64,000 bases of DNA from CAMDKS01 sp964402975 (GTDB lineage: Bacteria > Bdellovibrionota_B > Oligoflexia > Oligoflexales > RGVZ01), in contig CAYOEM010000001.1 of assembly GCA_964402975.1 (NCBI GenBank), positions 186,001-250,000 of the forward strand, written 5' to 3'. Within the stretch, counting starts at the first letter, position 1; each line of letters begins with the position of its first letter. Below the pieces are notes generated by a model. The model was not told the DNA's origin. It saw only the letters and a program-made list of their open reading frames with translations, and ran no database searches. The translations under genes were made by a program, and so were the position numbers. Of this stretch, positions 1-8,402 are shown piece by piece.

Positions 1-631
1 TATCGTTATTCACAAAATCCCAACCGCGAAAATCATCGACATAACCATTGCCGTCGTCATCAACACCATTGGAAGACTTGTCGCGACCTTGAGCGTCCAA
101 GCCAGACTCTGCAGGGTTGGTCCAGTAGTTAGGCGAAATATCCGGGTGTGAATAATCAATGCCCGTATCAATAACACCGACAACAACATTCTTGGAACCT
201 GTTGAGATATCCCAAGCTCGCAAAGCATCAATGTCTGCTCCGGCTATACCACCGCCGTCACCCGTATTGTGCATACCATATTGCTTCGAAAAATCGACAT
301 CATTGGGAGTCTTATTGATTCTTATTATGGTATTCGCTTCAACGTACTCGATGTCTGCCCTAGCATTTAATATCTTTGCTTTGACCAACAGATCCGAATC
401 CCGGGTCACCCCTCTAAATTTAACGACAGCTGCCCCACGCGATTTGAATTGATGCTTAACGACTCCACCCATCGCAGCCAACGCGGCAAAATTCGAACCC
501 TGACGCGAATTTTTAAACTTAACGATGAGCTCTCCAGGGACATGCTCGTAATTCAAGTTGAATGCACTCGCAAAAACCGAACTACTAAACAAAAGACTGG
601 AAAACAGGAACGCGCTTTGCCATCGATTCAT
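1..631 (-). CDS. Secreted subtilisin-like serine protease (S8), N-terminal part
   Basis: Partial gene: the ATG at 631-629 lies behind a GGGAGGGG ribosome site and the frame stays open to the window edge, giving 210 residues. Residues 1-22 form a signal peptide. Residues about 30-105 look like a fervidolysin-type propeptide (VPGELIVKFKNS). The peptidase domain follows with the catalytic Asp motif VVVGVIDTGIDYSHPD (Asp about 155). A calcium-loop-like stretch rich in D/G/N follows at about 188-200. The catalytic His and Ser lie outside the window. It is probably an exported broad-specificity protease; its substrate is unknown. It is divergent from the lipoprotein gene at 886. Confidence 0.88.
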   Translation of the reverse strand, partial: MNRWQSAFLFSSLLFSSSVFASAFNLNYEHVPGELIVKFKNSRQGSNFAALAAMGGVVKHQFKSRGAAVVKFRGVTRDSDLLVKAKILNARADIEYVEANTIIRINKTPNDVDFSKQYGMHNTGDGGGIAGADIDALRAWDISTGSKNVVVGVIDTGIDYSHPDISPNYWTNPAESGLDAQGRDKSSNGVDDDGNGYVDDFRGWDFVNND

Positions 632-885
632 AGTCCCCTCCCTGGGATGCAGACATTTCCGGCTGAACTTCAGACGAAACGTTTGAAGTGATAGATAGCT
701 TCAAGATTACCATGAAGTTGGCCAGCCGACCTAAAGCACCCATCTGACAGGGTCTTTTACCAATTTAAATACCCTTTGGATCTCCATTATAAGACTCTGT
801 AATTATTGATTTAATAGCGGGTATTGGTGGTTGTTTAAAGCTGTCAGAGGCGGTCACCGATAAGAGTTAAGAGAGGGAACTGCCC

Positions 886-1875
886 GTGAGTGTGACAACT
901 GGAAATTTTAAAAACTTCTGCCTGCGAATTCTCGGGGTCTGTAGCGCTATCCTCATGGCCAGTTGCTCCATGGAGTCAGGATTCGATGCCATGTCTGGCG
1001 TAAGCAGTACAAAACGCAGCGGTGACGGCGCAAGAGATTTTGGTGTTTTTGACTTTACCAAGGAATGCGGGATCCCCGCAGACAAACTTGATGATGACAA
1101 TGCCGTCATGTTCGAACAATCCTTAACAAGTTTGCCCATAGCAATATCAGGAACCCAAATGGGTGCTAATTTTGAAGTGGTCACCCAAGCGAAGATTAAT
1201 ATTTCTTCAACCTCAAAACGCGCAACCCAAGCAGTTAAGATTGATGTTTTAAAAACATCTGCAAACGCTCCGGGCATCATAGGTTGGTTTGCGCCGGGAG
1301 TTGTGAAAAACAAGGCTCAACAACAAGCCGCTCAGAACTCAGGAACCAGGACCTCTGATGCGCTGCCTCAGAAGGAATGGTTGCACTTGGTGGACGGAGG
1401 AAACCCAGAGTACAAGGGTCTTTTATGTGCCGGTCAAGGTGGACGAACCGTTACCATCCAGGAAGGTCAAGATAACGCCGTCATTCAGTACTCGCCAGCG
1501 GTGATCGGTAGTGTCAGCCCCATAGCCCCAATTGAGAGGCTACGTAAAGAGCTCGGTAAAAGTCGAACCTTTAAGGTTACGGCAAATGTTCAGAGTTCCA
1601 GTCCAGGATACGCAACAGGGACAGTTCAGGGTACGACGACTGTCCGCGAGGTCAGCCCTGCTTTTGAGTGTCAGGGCCAAACCAAGCAAGCTGATATTGC
1701 TTACGAATTTTTGAATGACTTCCCTGGAGGCGCCTACAAGGTGGGCCTTCCCAAGCGCCAAGTGATGTATATCGATTCCAAGAACAAGAAATTTGTTGCT
1801 ATAATCAACGAGGACGACAAAGTGGATCCCCAATTAAAAAAGACATTACCACCTGTTTGTTTAGTAAGTGACTAA
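886..1875 (+). CDS. Paralogous lipoprotein, family copy A
   Basis: GTG start behind GAGAGGGA. The signal peptide ends in the lipobox LMASC, so the mature protein should be a lipid-anchored periplasmic or outer-membrane lipoprotein of about 300 residues. I recognise no catalytic domain. It shares with three other genes in this window an F-x(2-4)-CG motif after the linker, a central (D/N)P-(E/N)-(Y/F)-K-x-(V/L)-L-C motif (here NPEYKGLLC), and a C-terminal segment of the form Y-(E/D)-x(9-12)-GLP(K/R)RQV-x-(Y/F)-ID-x(5)-K-(F/L)-V. The next gene begins at the base after its stop codon, so the two are probably co-transcribed. Function unknown. Confidence 0.8.
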   Translation: MSVTTGNFKNFCLRILGVCSAILMASCSMESGFDAMSGVSSTKRSGDGARDFGVFDFTKECGIPADKLDDDNAVMFEQSLTSLPIAISGTQMGANFEVVTQAKINISSTSKRATQAVKIDVLKTSANAPGIIGWFAPGVVKNKAQQQAAQNSGTRTSDALPQKEWLHLVDGGNPEYKGLLCAGQGGRTVTIQEGQDNAVIQYSPAVIGSVSPIAPIERLRKELGKSRTFKVTANVQSSSPGYATGTVQGTTTVREVSPAFECQGQTKQADIAYEFLNDFPGGAYKVGLPKRQVMYIDSKNKKFVAIINEDDKVDPQLKKTLPPVCLVSD

Positions 1876-2874
1876 ATGCAGATGCAACAAAAGATACTCT
1901 TTAAAAGCCCTAAAGGATGCGGGATTATCCTGGTAGCTTTGGCATTAGCGCTTGTCGGATGCGCCATCAAACAGAAAAATGACGGTAAGCAAGGTCGGCA
2001 ATCTCCGTGGAGTCCAGGCGAAGGAAGCTCTACCGCCTTCGATTTCTATAAGAATTGTGGACTAGACACCAACGCTGCTGAAGATGCCGTCGTATTCTCT
2101 CAAAATCTCAAGAGCCAAAACTTTATTGTTGAAGCAGGTTTGGGCGCCTTCAAGGCGCGTGTGGAAGCTGAAGCAACTTTGGCTATAAACTCCAAAGCGA
2201 GTACAGGATCTCAAAAAATTGAGGTTAAAGTTAACAAGGTTTCAGATCTTTCCAACAATCCTACCGGAATGAAAACATTAATTACCAGAATTGGAGCCCG
2301 GATTGTCGCGAGGTCTCGAGGTGGCACGATGACATCCAGCGCTGTACCTTTTAAGGAATGGCTACGACTAGTGGACGGCGGCAATCCAGAGTTCAAAGGT
2401 CTCCTTTGCGCTGTTACCGGCGAAGCTAACTCGAAAAAAGAGGAAGATAAAAGTAAACTTTTTGAATTTTCGCCCGCTCTTGTGGCGAGCATCAATCCTA
2501 AAGCGTCTCCCGAACAACGTGAAAAGGAAATAGGTAAGGGGCGCAAGTTTAACATCAAGGCAACCTTAACAAATCCCATCAGCAAGAAAACGGTCACAAC
2601 ATCCAATGGAACCGTGGAAATTAAGCCAGTCAGTTCTCAGCTAAAAGCCACGGATCCCCTGACAAAGCAGTCCGTTAGTATTCAAGCCGATTCTGCTTAT
2701 GAAGTACTTTCGAATTTTCCCGCAAATAACGGTGAATTTGATGAATTCTGCTACAAAATAACTTTTTATATAAGTCACAAGGATAAAAAATTTCTGGCGA
2801 TAACCCAGGAAACGATTCCAAAACCCGGGGATACAGAATTTAAGATGCCAACAATAGTCATGCTGCCGCAGTAA
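1876..2874 (+). CDS. Paralogous lipoprotein, family copy B
   Basis: It abuts copy A with no spacer; the ATG follows that gene's TAA. The N-terminus is hydrophobic and ends in the lipobox LALVGC. It carries FYKNCG, then KEWLRLVDGGNPEFKGLLC (nearly identical to copy A), and a conserved C-terminal YEVLSNFP region followed by a (Y/F)xSxKDKKFLAI strand. The pattern of Cys residues (FxxxCG and GLLC) suggests a structural disulfide in the family, which is inference. The ribosome site is weak, fitting translational coupling to copy A. Role unknown. Confidence 0.8.
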   Translation: MQMQQKILFKSPKGCGIILVALALALVGCAIKQKNDGKQGRQSPWSPGEGSSTAFDFYKNCGLDTNAAEDAVVFSQNLKSQNFIVEAGLGAFKARVEAEATLAINSKASTGSQKIEVKVNKVSDLSNNPTGMKTLITRIGARIVARSRGGTMTSSAVPFKEWLRLVDGGNPEFKGLLCAVTGEANSKKEEDKSKLFEFSPALVASINPKASPEQREKEIGKGRKFNIKATLTNPISKKTVTTSNGTVEIKPVSSQLKATDPLTKQSVSIQADSAYEVLSNFPANNGEFDEFCYKITFYISHKDKKFLAITQETIPKPGDTEFKMPTIVMLPQ

Positions 2875-2897
2875 TCGACTTCACTGACGACTCATCG

Positions 2898-4148
2898 CTA
2901 AAAATAATAGCTACCGCCGCCGCCAATGGAAAATACTGTAAGCGTGTACTTACCACTGCCCGGGTAATCTGCCGGGACGTTGCGTGTTCCATTGATAACA
3001 TTAAACCCAGCCGTCAAATCCATTTTTTTCTTTGCTAGGCGATAGGCAGCTGAAAACATGGTCCGATCTAAGGCATCGAATTCTCCAAATCCAACACCAC
3101 TGGCAGCCTCTGGAGACGAAATATCCTCTTTTGATGATCCCAATCCAACATTGCGCGGATAAACACCGACAGAAACGCTCCCAGAATGGCCGCCAGGCAT
3201 ACGTATTCGCCCCCCTGCGACGACAATAAACAAGTCGTTCAGCGCTGTTCTCTTTGTTGCACCAGGTAACCCTGAGCTATTTTTGTCTTTACCCTGAGAC
3301 CACGCCTCATATCGAATCTCACCAAAAGCGATTGGGGCTCCAAGTTTATACTCAGAACCGAGAGCTAAAACGGCGGGGCTGAAAGTCTTTTTTCGTATCG
3401 AATTGTCCTTATCCCCCTGAATGATCTCCGATCCTTTGTAAGAGCGGGTGACAGGCGTCTTAATGCTTCCGGCAAAAATCGTACTTGAATTCTGGACGTG
3501 CCTAAATCCTAGCAAGACCTGTGTCGATATACCTCTATATCTCATACCCACGAGTGCGTCCTCATCAGACGTTGTGCCTTCTCGTCGAACGATGATTTGA
3601 GAATCCTCTGCATTTTCTAAAAACGCAAGACCCACCGAGGTACTTTTGTTCACTTTAAGTCCCCCGCCAAGAGCCGTAAAAAACGTGGAACTCTTCTGCT
3701 CGATATCCACAGGCAAAACGACTGAGTCCATGTCGAAAGGAATGCCTTTTATTTTTAAAGCATCCATTCCAGGCCTCGGAGTAAAAAAGAGACCGAATGC
3801 AATATTCGACTTCGGTTTAAAAGTGGCGCCGAAATTAACCGGTGGAGCAGTCAGCGCAATCTTTGCGGGAGCGCGTCCCGGCATTTGATACGTGTAAGAA
3901 AAATTCACTATTGTTAGATCTGCATATGCTTCTATTCGCTTTGTGATCAGGGCGTTGGCCGGGTTTGATGCTAGGGCTACCGACCCCCTCGTGTTGGTTT
4001 GCGACAGCCCCGACTCGAAAGCTGTGGACGCACCAGGAAAAAGAAAAGACTGAGCAAGACCCTTATTGGCCATACCGAACCATGAAAAAATAAATAGCCA
4101 ACAAAAATAAAATTTAAGTCTACTATTTAATGTATAGAGGGATTTCAA
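2898..4148 (-). CDS. FadL/OmpP1-like outer-membrane beta-barrel protein
   Basis: It has a hydrophobic signal sequence ending near GLAQS and then an N-terminal region with SVALASNPANALI, resembling the NPA(G/A) hatch motif of FadL-type barrels. Alternating beta strands fill the rest, and it ends in Tyr-Tyr-Phe, as expected of an outer-membrane barrel. FadL-family proteins pass hydrophobic molecules such as fatty acids across the outer membrane; the substrate here is unknown. I chose a TTG start at 4148-4146 because a perfect GGAGG lies 8 nt upstream. The in-frame GTG at 4163 would place that site inside the gene and has no ribosome site. It sits between paralogous lipoprotein genes and converges on copy B. 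Confidence 0.65.
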   Translation of the reverse strand: MKSLYTLNSRLKFYFCWLFIFSWFGMANKGLAQSFLFPGASTAFESGLSQTNTRGSVALASNPANALITKRIEAYADLTIVNFSYTYQMPGRAPAKIALTAPPVNFGATFKPKSNIAFGLFFTPRPGMDALKIKGIPFDMDSVVLPVDIEQKSSTFFTALGGGLKVNKSTSVGLAFLENAEDSQIIVRREGTTSDEDALVGMRYRGISTQVLLGFRHVQNSSTIFAGSIKTPVTRSYKGSEIIQGDKDNSIRKKTFSPAVLALGSEYKLGAPIAFGEIRYEAWSQGKDKNSSGLPGATKRTALNDLFIVVAGGRIRMPGGHSGSVSVGVYPRNVGLGSSKEDISSPEAASGVGFGEFDALDRTMFSAAYRLAKKKMDLTAGFNVINGTRNVPADYPGSGKYTLTVFSIGGGGSYYF

Positions 4149-4254
4149 TAGTGAGGCCTCCACGATCTACTAATAATAGTTTACCGCGGCATTTTGATAT
4201 AAATGCTGGGAAATTCTTGCCCACTGGATTGCTCACGATGATACGAAGCCGACC

Positions 4255-5244
4255 TTAGTCTTCCACAGGATAGGCAAAATTGGGTGGCAACTCTTTTTTA
4301 TCAGCCGGGTTCAGCTGCCCTGAATCATCCAGGGCGCCTACCAAACGACGCTCTGAGGTATTAAGAAAAAACACCTGCCGACGAGATAACCCGAACTTTT
4401 TTGCGTCATGCCCTTCAACAACTGTGGTCGCCTCGTAGGCTACATCGGGGCTAATGGCCGGCGCGGTACTCGGCATTCCATTAACGGATTTTGGGTTGGG
4501 GCTGATCTTTTTGAACGTAACCGTCACTTTTGCCGTCGTACCGGCCGCAGCCCAATCTTTCGCGGCTTGTTTAATGGTTGCTGTTGCAGAAAAACTACGG
4601 CTATCACCGAGCTCAGACGCGAGAGTTGCTGCAGATGCCTTTGGGTTCACCGATGTAGGCAAACCTGGTTCGAACATGATCAGACCATTTCCGGTGATTG
4701 ATTCCAGTTTTTGCTTGGCCGTAAAACCAACGGAACACAGAACATTCTTAAAGTTTGGATCTGTCTTCTGAAGCAGTAGCAATAAACCAGAACTCATCCC
4801 CCAGGACGTAAGGCGCTGACTATTTTCGGCGGCAGCCTTCTCAGCCTCGGCTTTAGAAAACAGGCCTTCAGGATGGTCTGGCGTTTGATCATCTGCCACA
4901 AGTTTGACGACTTTTACATTAGTCTCCTGAGTCGACAAACCTGCTGTCGCTCGAACTTGTATGGTTCCCTGAAGGGTCACCTCTACATTTATTCCACCTC
5001 GACCGGTCTTCACAACGATTGGTGAAGACCGTAGTTTTTGATCAACTACGACAAAACTTGGATCCGACAATTGCGATGCCTTAGCACCGCACCTTTCGGC
5101 AAAAGAAGTACCGTCACCAGTCGCATTCAAACCTTCTATATCAGTGCCACTGCCCGAAACCATCATGAGCGCGATGTTCCCACAAGACGATAGTGTCAGG
5201 ATCGAAGTCACAAGCAAAAATTTTGCTATCAAGCAGCCGTTCAC
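4255..5244 (-). CDS. Paralogous lipoprotein, family copy C
   Basis: GTG start with a purine-rich GGAGGGAGGG upstream. Signal peptide with lipobox LTLSSC. It has the family marks: FAERCG, the DPNFKNVLC centre, then GLSRRQVFFLNTSERRLV, which aligns with GLPKRQVMYIDSKNKKFV of copy A. A stretch of about 20 Ala/Glu/Lys residues in the middle may be helical. It is in the opposite orientation to copies A and B but less than 2 kb away, so local duplication with inversion is likely. Function unknown; it is probably anchored in the outer or inner membrane facing the periplasm. Confidence 0.78.
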   Translation of the reverse strand: MNGCLIAKFLLVTSILTLSSCGNIALMMVSGSGTDIEGLNATGDGTSFAERCGAKASQLSDPSFVVVDQKLRSSPIVVKTGRGGINVEVTLQGTIQVRATAGLSTQETNVKVVKLVADDQTPDHPEGLFSKAEAEKAAAENSQRLTSWGMSSGLLLLLQKTDPNFKNVLCSVGFTAKQKLESITGNGLIMFEPGLPTSVNPKASAATLASELGDSRSFSATATIKQAAKDWAAAGTTAKVTVTFKKISPNPKSVNGMPSTAPAISPDVAYEATTVVEGHDAKKFGLSRRQVFFLNTSERRLVGALDDSGQLNPADKKELPPNFAYPVED

Positions 5245-5433
5245 GATCCTGCCCTCCCTCCATCCTATCGGATATTCCTGAGTTTTCTTGAGGTTATGGC
5301 TATTTTGGCTATTTTTATCAGTATTATCAGACGCTTAGATTTGGCTCTTCAGGCGTCTTTAAAACGACTATCCAGCGGTGATGGCGGCCGGACCGGGAGA
5401 TCCGTTCAGGTTGATTAAAACCCAATTTGACCC

Positions 5434-5471
5434 AAAAAATTACCCCCAACTAAATTGATTTTGGTTGGGGG
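5434..5471 (-). terminator. Rho-independent terminator after hpf
   Basis: CCCCCAAC (5443-5450) and GTTGGGGG (5464-5471) form an 8-bp stem. On the minus strand it is followed by TAATTTTTT. It lies just downstream of the hpf stop codon. Confidence 0.85.
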
Positions 5472-5494
5472 AGTGTGATTACCAGGTTATTAAG

Positions 5495-5908
5495 TTAGCC
5501 GCCGGAAACTTTTCTTTTTGCAGCTTCGTACTTAAGTATATCTGCAGCATCTATTTCCGCGTTATCGAAAGTACGCTCAACCACGTTGACGAGGTCCCTC
5601 TTGGATTTATGTCCTTTGTGGTGTTTTATTTTTTCCTTTTGCTTTCTAAGCTGTGTTTCGAGTTTATCGACCACATGATCAACGCTGCCATACATATCCG
5701 TGCATGTGTGATCTACCTGAAACAAAAATCCATCACCACCATTGAACGACAGGTGTGTCGTATGATTGTGACGGTCAACGGCAAATGTCAGGTGACATTC
5801 AACTGGCTTCGTTGCGAATTTCTGAATCTCCTGGCGAAGCTTACCTTCTGCATAGTTTTTTAGAGCTTCGGATGAATCCATGTGTTTGAATGAAAACTGA
5901 AATCGCAT
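5495..5908 (-). CDS. hpf: Ribosome hibernation-promoting factor, short form (HPF/YfiA)
   Basis: 137-residue protein beginning MRFQFSFKHMDSSEAL and continuing with the beta-alpha-beta-beta-beta-alpha pattern of the HPF/YfiA ribosome-binding fold, including a conserved His-rich strand (VDRHNHTTHLSF). Family members bind the 30S decoding centre and inactivate 70S ribosomes in stationary phase. There is no C-terminal dimerisation domain, so this is the short type, with a basic Lys/His tail (KEKIKHHKGHKSKRD). ATG at 5908 chosen because GGGAGG lies 7 nt upstream; the GTG at 5923 is part of that ribosome site. A strong terminator follows, so it is probably monocistronic. Confidence 0.88.
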   Translation of the reverse strand: MRFQFSFKHMDSSEALKNYAEGKLRQEIQKFATKPVECHLTFAVDRHNHTTHLSFNGGDGFLFQVDHTCTDMYGSVDHVVDKLETQLRKQKEKIKHHKGHKSKRDLVNVVERTFDNAEIDAADILKYEAAKRKVSGG

Positions 5909-6140
5909 TCTAAGTCCTCCCACAAGCTAGCTTTTAGTTAACGTCCGCAGGCATCATCCAAGACTCGTTTTATGGACAGTCACTTGCCGACCTCCAGTTC
6001 TTCGGCCTGTAGTGAAAACTCTTAAAAATCGACCTTTTTGTATTATTTAACCAGCTGTAATTGCTTGTTTTTTTGGTCAAATTCAAGACTTAATAAAAGG
6101 CTGTGGTCAAAGTCATCCACATGCTAGACTCTCTGCCGCT

Positions 6141-8402
6141 ATGGATTTAAACACAAACCAATCAACACCGGCTCGAAACCCAACGGCAGGAATACCCTCC
6201 GGCAAAGAACAGATTCAGGCCGAAGTCCAACGGATCACGTTCCGCAACGATGAGAATGGTTGGACAGTGCTCAAAGTGCGTAACATCGACGATCATAATA
6301 TGGTCACCGTCACGGGATGTTTGCCACCCCTTCAGGAAGGGGAGCATGTTCAGCTTGTTGGTTCATGGTCCAGTCATCAAACCTATGGTCGGCAGTTCAA
6401 GGCAGAACGCGCCGTGCCAACCCGCCCCACGACTCGGGCAGCTATTTTGCGCTACTTGGCGTCCGGAATTATCAAAGGAATAGGTGAGAAGACGGCTACG
6501 AAAATCGTTGAACATTTTGGCTTAGATACGTTCAAAGTTCTGGACGAAAATCCTGGATGCCTCCTTCAAGTTCCCAAACTAGGGCGAAAAAAAGCGGGAG
6601 AAATCATCGAATCATGGAAGGCGCAAAAATCCATTGCCGATGTTATGATGTTTCTGAACACTCATGGAATCTCCCTAGCTTATTCACAAAAGATCCTCAA
6701 GTTGTATGGAGATAATGCTATCGAGTTGGTTTCGGCCAACCCTTACCAACTGGCCGTGGATATCGCAGGCATCGGATTTATCAAAGCCGACGGCATCGCG
6801 AAAAGTATCGGAATAGCGCCGGACTCTCCGGAGCGAGTCCGCGCCGCGATTATATATCAAATGCAACAGAGTGAAGATCGGGGACATTGCTATCTAACTT
6901 CAACACAGCTTTGTGATCAGCTCCTCACCACACTTGGACTCCCGCTGGAAAAGATTGAAGCACTGATACCCACGCAGTTGAACACACTTTGCGAGGCTGG
7001 GTCTCTGTTATCTGAGTGCATCACTGCTGACTCGGGAAAAGAAATGACATTCTGGCGACCAGATATTTTAACTGCCGAAATTGATATATCGCGCGCGCTG
7101 GCAAAGCTTATGGAACAGAAACTTGAAATTGACGAGTCGCGAATAGATCACTGGCTCGAAAAGTACAATTTGGCGTCAAGCACACCTCTATCTGACTCCC
7201 AGTTTCAAGCGGTACGACGAGCCGCCTCCAGCAAAGTTTTCATTCTCACAGGCGGACCAGGAGTTGGGAAAACAACTACAGCTAACGCGATCATCCGCCT
7301 TTTTAAAGCCATGGGGAAATCCGTATTGCTGGCTGCCCCTACGGGGCGTGCCGCTCAGCGTCTCAGCGAAGTTAGCGCCGAACCCGCAAAAACGATTCAT
7401 CGTCTTTTAGAGTGGCAACCCGCCGATGCAGCCTTCACGCGAAATGAACTGAATCCGCTAAAGTCCGACGTTGTTATTTGTGATGAAGCATCCATGCTGG
7501 ACGTTCGACTAGCCGCTCATCTAGTAAACGCCATTTCCCAGCACGCCCAGTTAGTTCTTATTGGTGATGTAGACCAGCTGCCCTCGGTGGGCCCTGGAAA
7601 CGTTTTGCGCGACCTTATCAACTCACGAAGAATTCCATGCGCGCGATTAAACGAAATATTTAGACAAGCCTCGGCAAGCAATATCGTTAGGTATGCGCAC
7701 GAAATAAATCAAGGCGTGACCCCTAGTTTCCCAAAAGATAGCGCAACGGATTGCCAATTTATAGACGTCGATTCATCGGACGAAATCCGTAGCGTCATTC
7801 ATAGACTTGTGACTGAAATTTTGCCTGAAAAATACAATTTTGATGCCGCACGGGATGTTCAAATTTTGTCACCCATGAACCGGGGAGACCTTGGCACAAT
7901 CAACATAAACATAGAACTGCAAAAAATACTAAATCCAGATCCGAGAGAACACATAAGGGAGTCAAATCAAAAAGCTGCCGACGGCGAGCTCCGCGACGGA
8001 GATAAAGTTATCCAAACCGCCAACAACTACGAATTACAGGTCTTCAACGGCGATATTGGCTTTGTCTTGGCGTCGAATGTGGAGGGCGGAAAAACAAAAG
8101 TGGTTTTCGGCGACGATAGAGTCGTAACTTACGACCGCGAACAGGCCAACGACCTTAAACTTGCATACGGCATCACCATACACAAGTCCCAGGGTAGCGA
8201 GTTTCCCGTGGTGATACTACCCATGTCGATGCAGCATTACGTGATGCTCCAAAGAAACTTGGTATACACCGGCCTTACGCGCGCAAGAAAACTAGCGATT
8301 TTTATCGGCTCTCGCAAAGCCCTTAATTTCGCAATAAAAAACAACATTAGTACCGCCCGGCAAACGAATCTTAGCGCCCGTATTCAACAGGATATCGTTT
8401 AA
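6141..8402 (+). CDS. recD2: RecD2-type ATP-dependent DNA helicase
   Basis: 753-residue superfamily 1B 5'-3' helicase. The N-terminal domain (to about residue 90) precedes helix-hairpin-helix segments (GIGEKTATKIV and VPKLGRKKAGEI), which is diagnostic of RecD2 rather than RecBCD-associated RecD. Walker A GGPGVGKTT lies at about 370, Walker B DEASMLD at about 448, and motif III GDVDQLPSVGPG follows. The C-terminal motif YGITIHKSQGSEFP and the TRARK segment complete the helicase core. RecD2 proteins act in repair and replication-fork tolerance where RecBCD is absent; no recB or recC is seen here. The ribosome site is weak. The next gene starts in the stop codon (TAATG), so the two are coupled. 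Confidence 0.92.
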   Translation: MDLNTNQSTPARNPTAGIPSGKEQIQAEVQRITFRNDENGWTVLKVRNIDDHNMVTVTGCLPPLQEGEHVQLVGSWSSHQTYGRQFKAERAVPTRPTTRAAILRYLASGIIKGIGEKTATKIVEHFGLDTFKVLDENPGCLLQVPKLGRKKAGEIIESWKAQKSIADVMMFLNTHGISLAYSQKILKLYGDNAIELVSANPYQLAVDIAGIGFIKADGIAKSIGIAPDSPERVRAAIIYQMQQSEDRGHCYLTSTQLCDQLLTTLGLPLEKIEALIPTQLNTLCEAGSLLSECITADSGKEMTFWRPDILTAEIDISRALAKLMEQKLEIDESRIDHWLEKYNLASSTPLSDSQFQAVRRAASSKVFILTGGPGVGKTTTANAIIRLFKAMGKSVLLAAPTGRAAQRLSEVSAEPAKTIHRLLEWQPADAAFTRNELNPLKSDVVICDEASMLDVRLAAHLVNAISQHAQLVLIGDVDQLPSVGPGNVLRDLINSRRIPCARLNEIFRQASASNIVRYAHEINQGVTPSFPKDSATDCQFIDVDSSDEIRSVIHRLVTEILPEKYNFDAARDVQILSPMNRGDLGTININIELQKILNPDPREHIRESNQKAADGELRDGDKVIQTANNYELQVFNGDIGFVLASNVEGGKTKVVFGDDRVVTYDREQANDLKLAYGITIHKSQGSEFPVVILPMSMQHYVMLQRNLVYTGLTRARKLAIFIGSRKALNFAIKNNISTARQTNLSARIQQDIV

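Noticed and set aside
5465..5863. 132-codon plus-strand frame over hpf
   Set aside because: It is antisense to a well-supported hpf gene and has no ribosome site.
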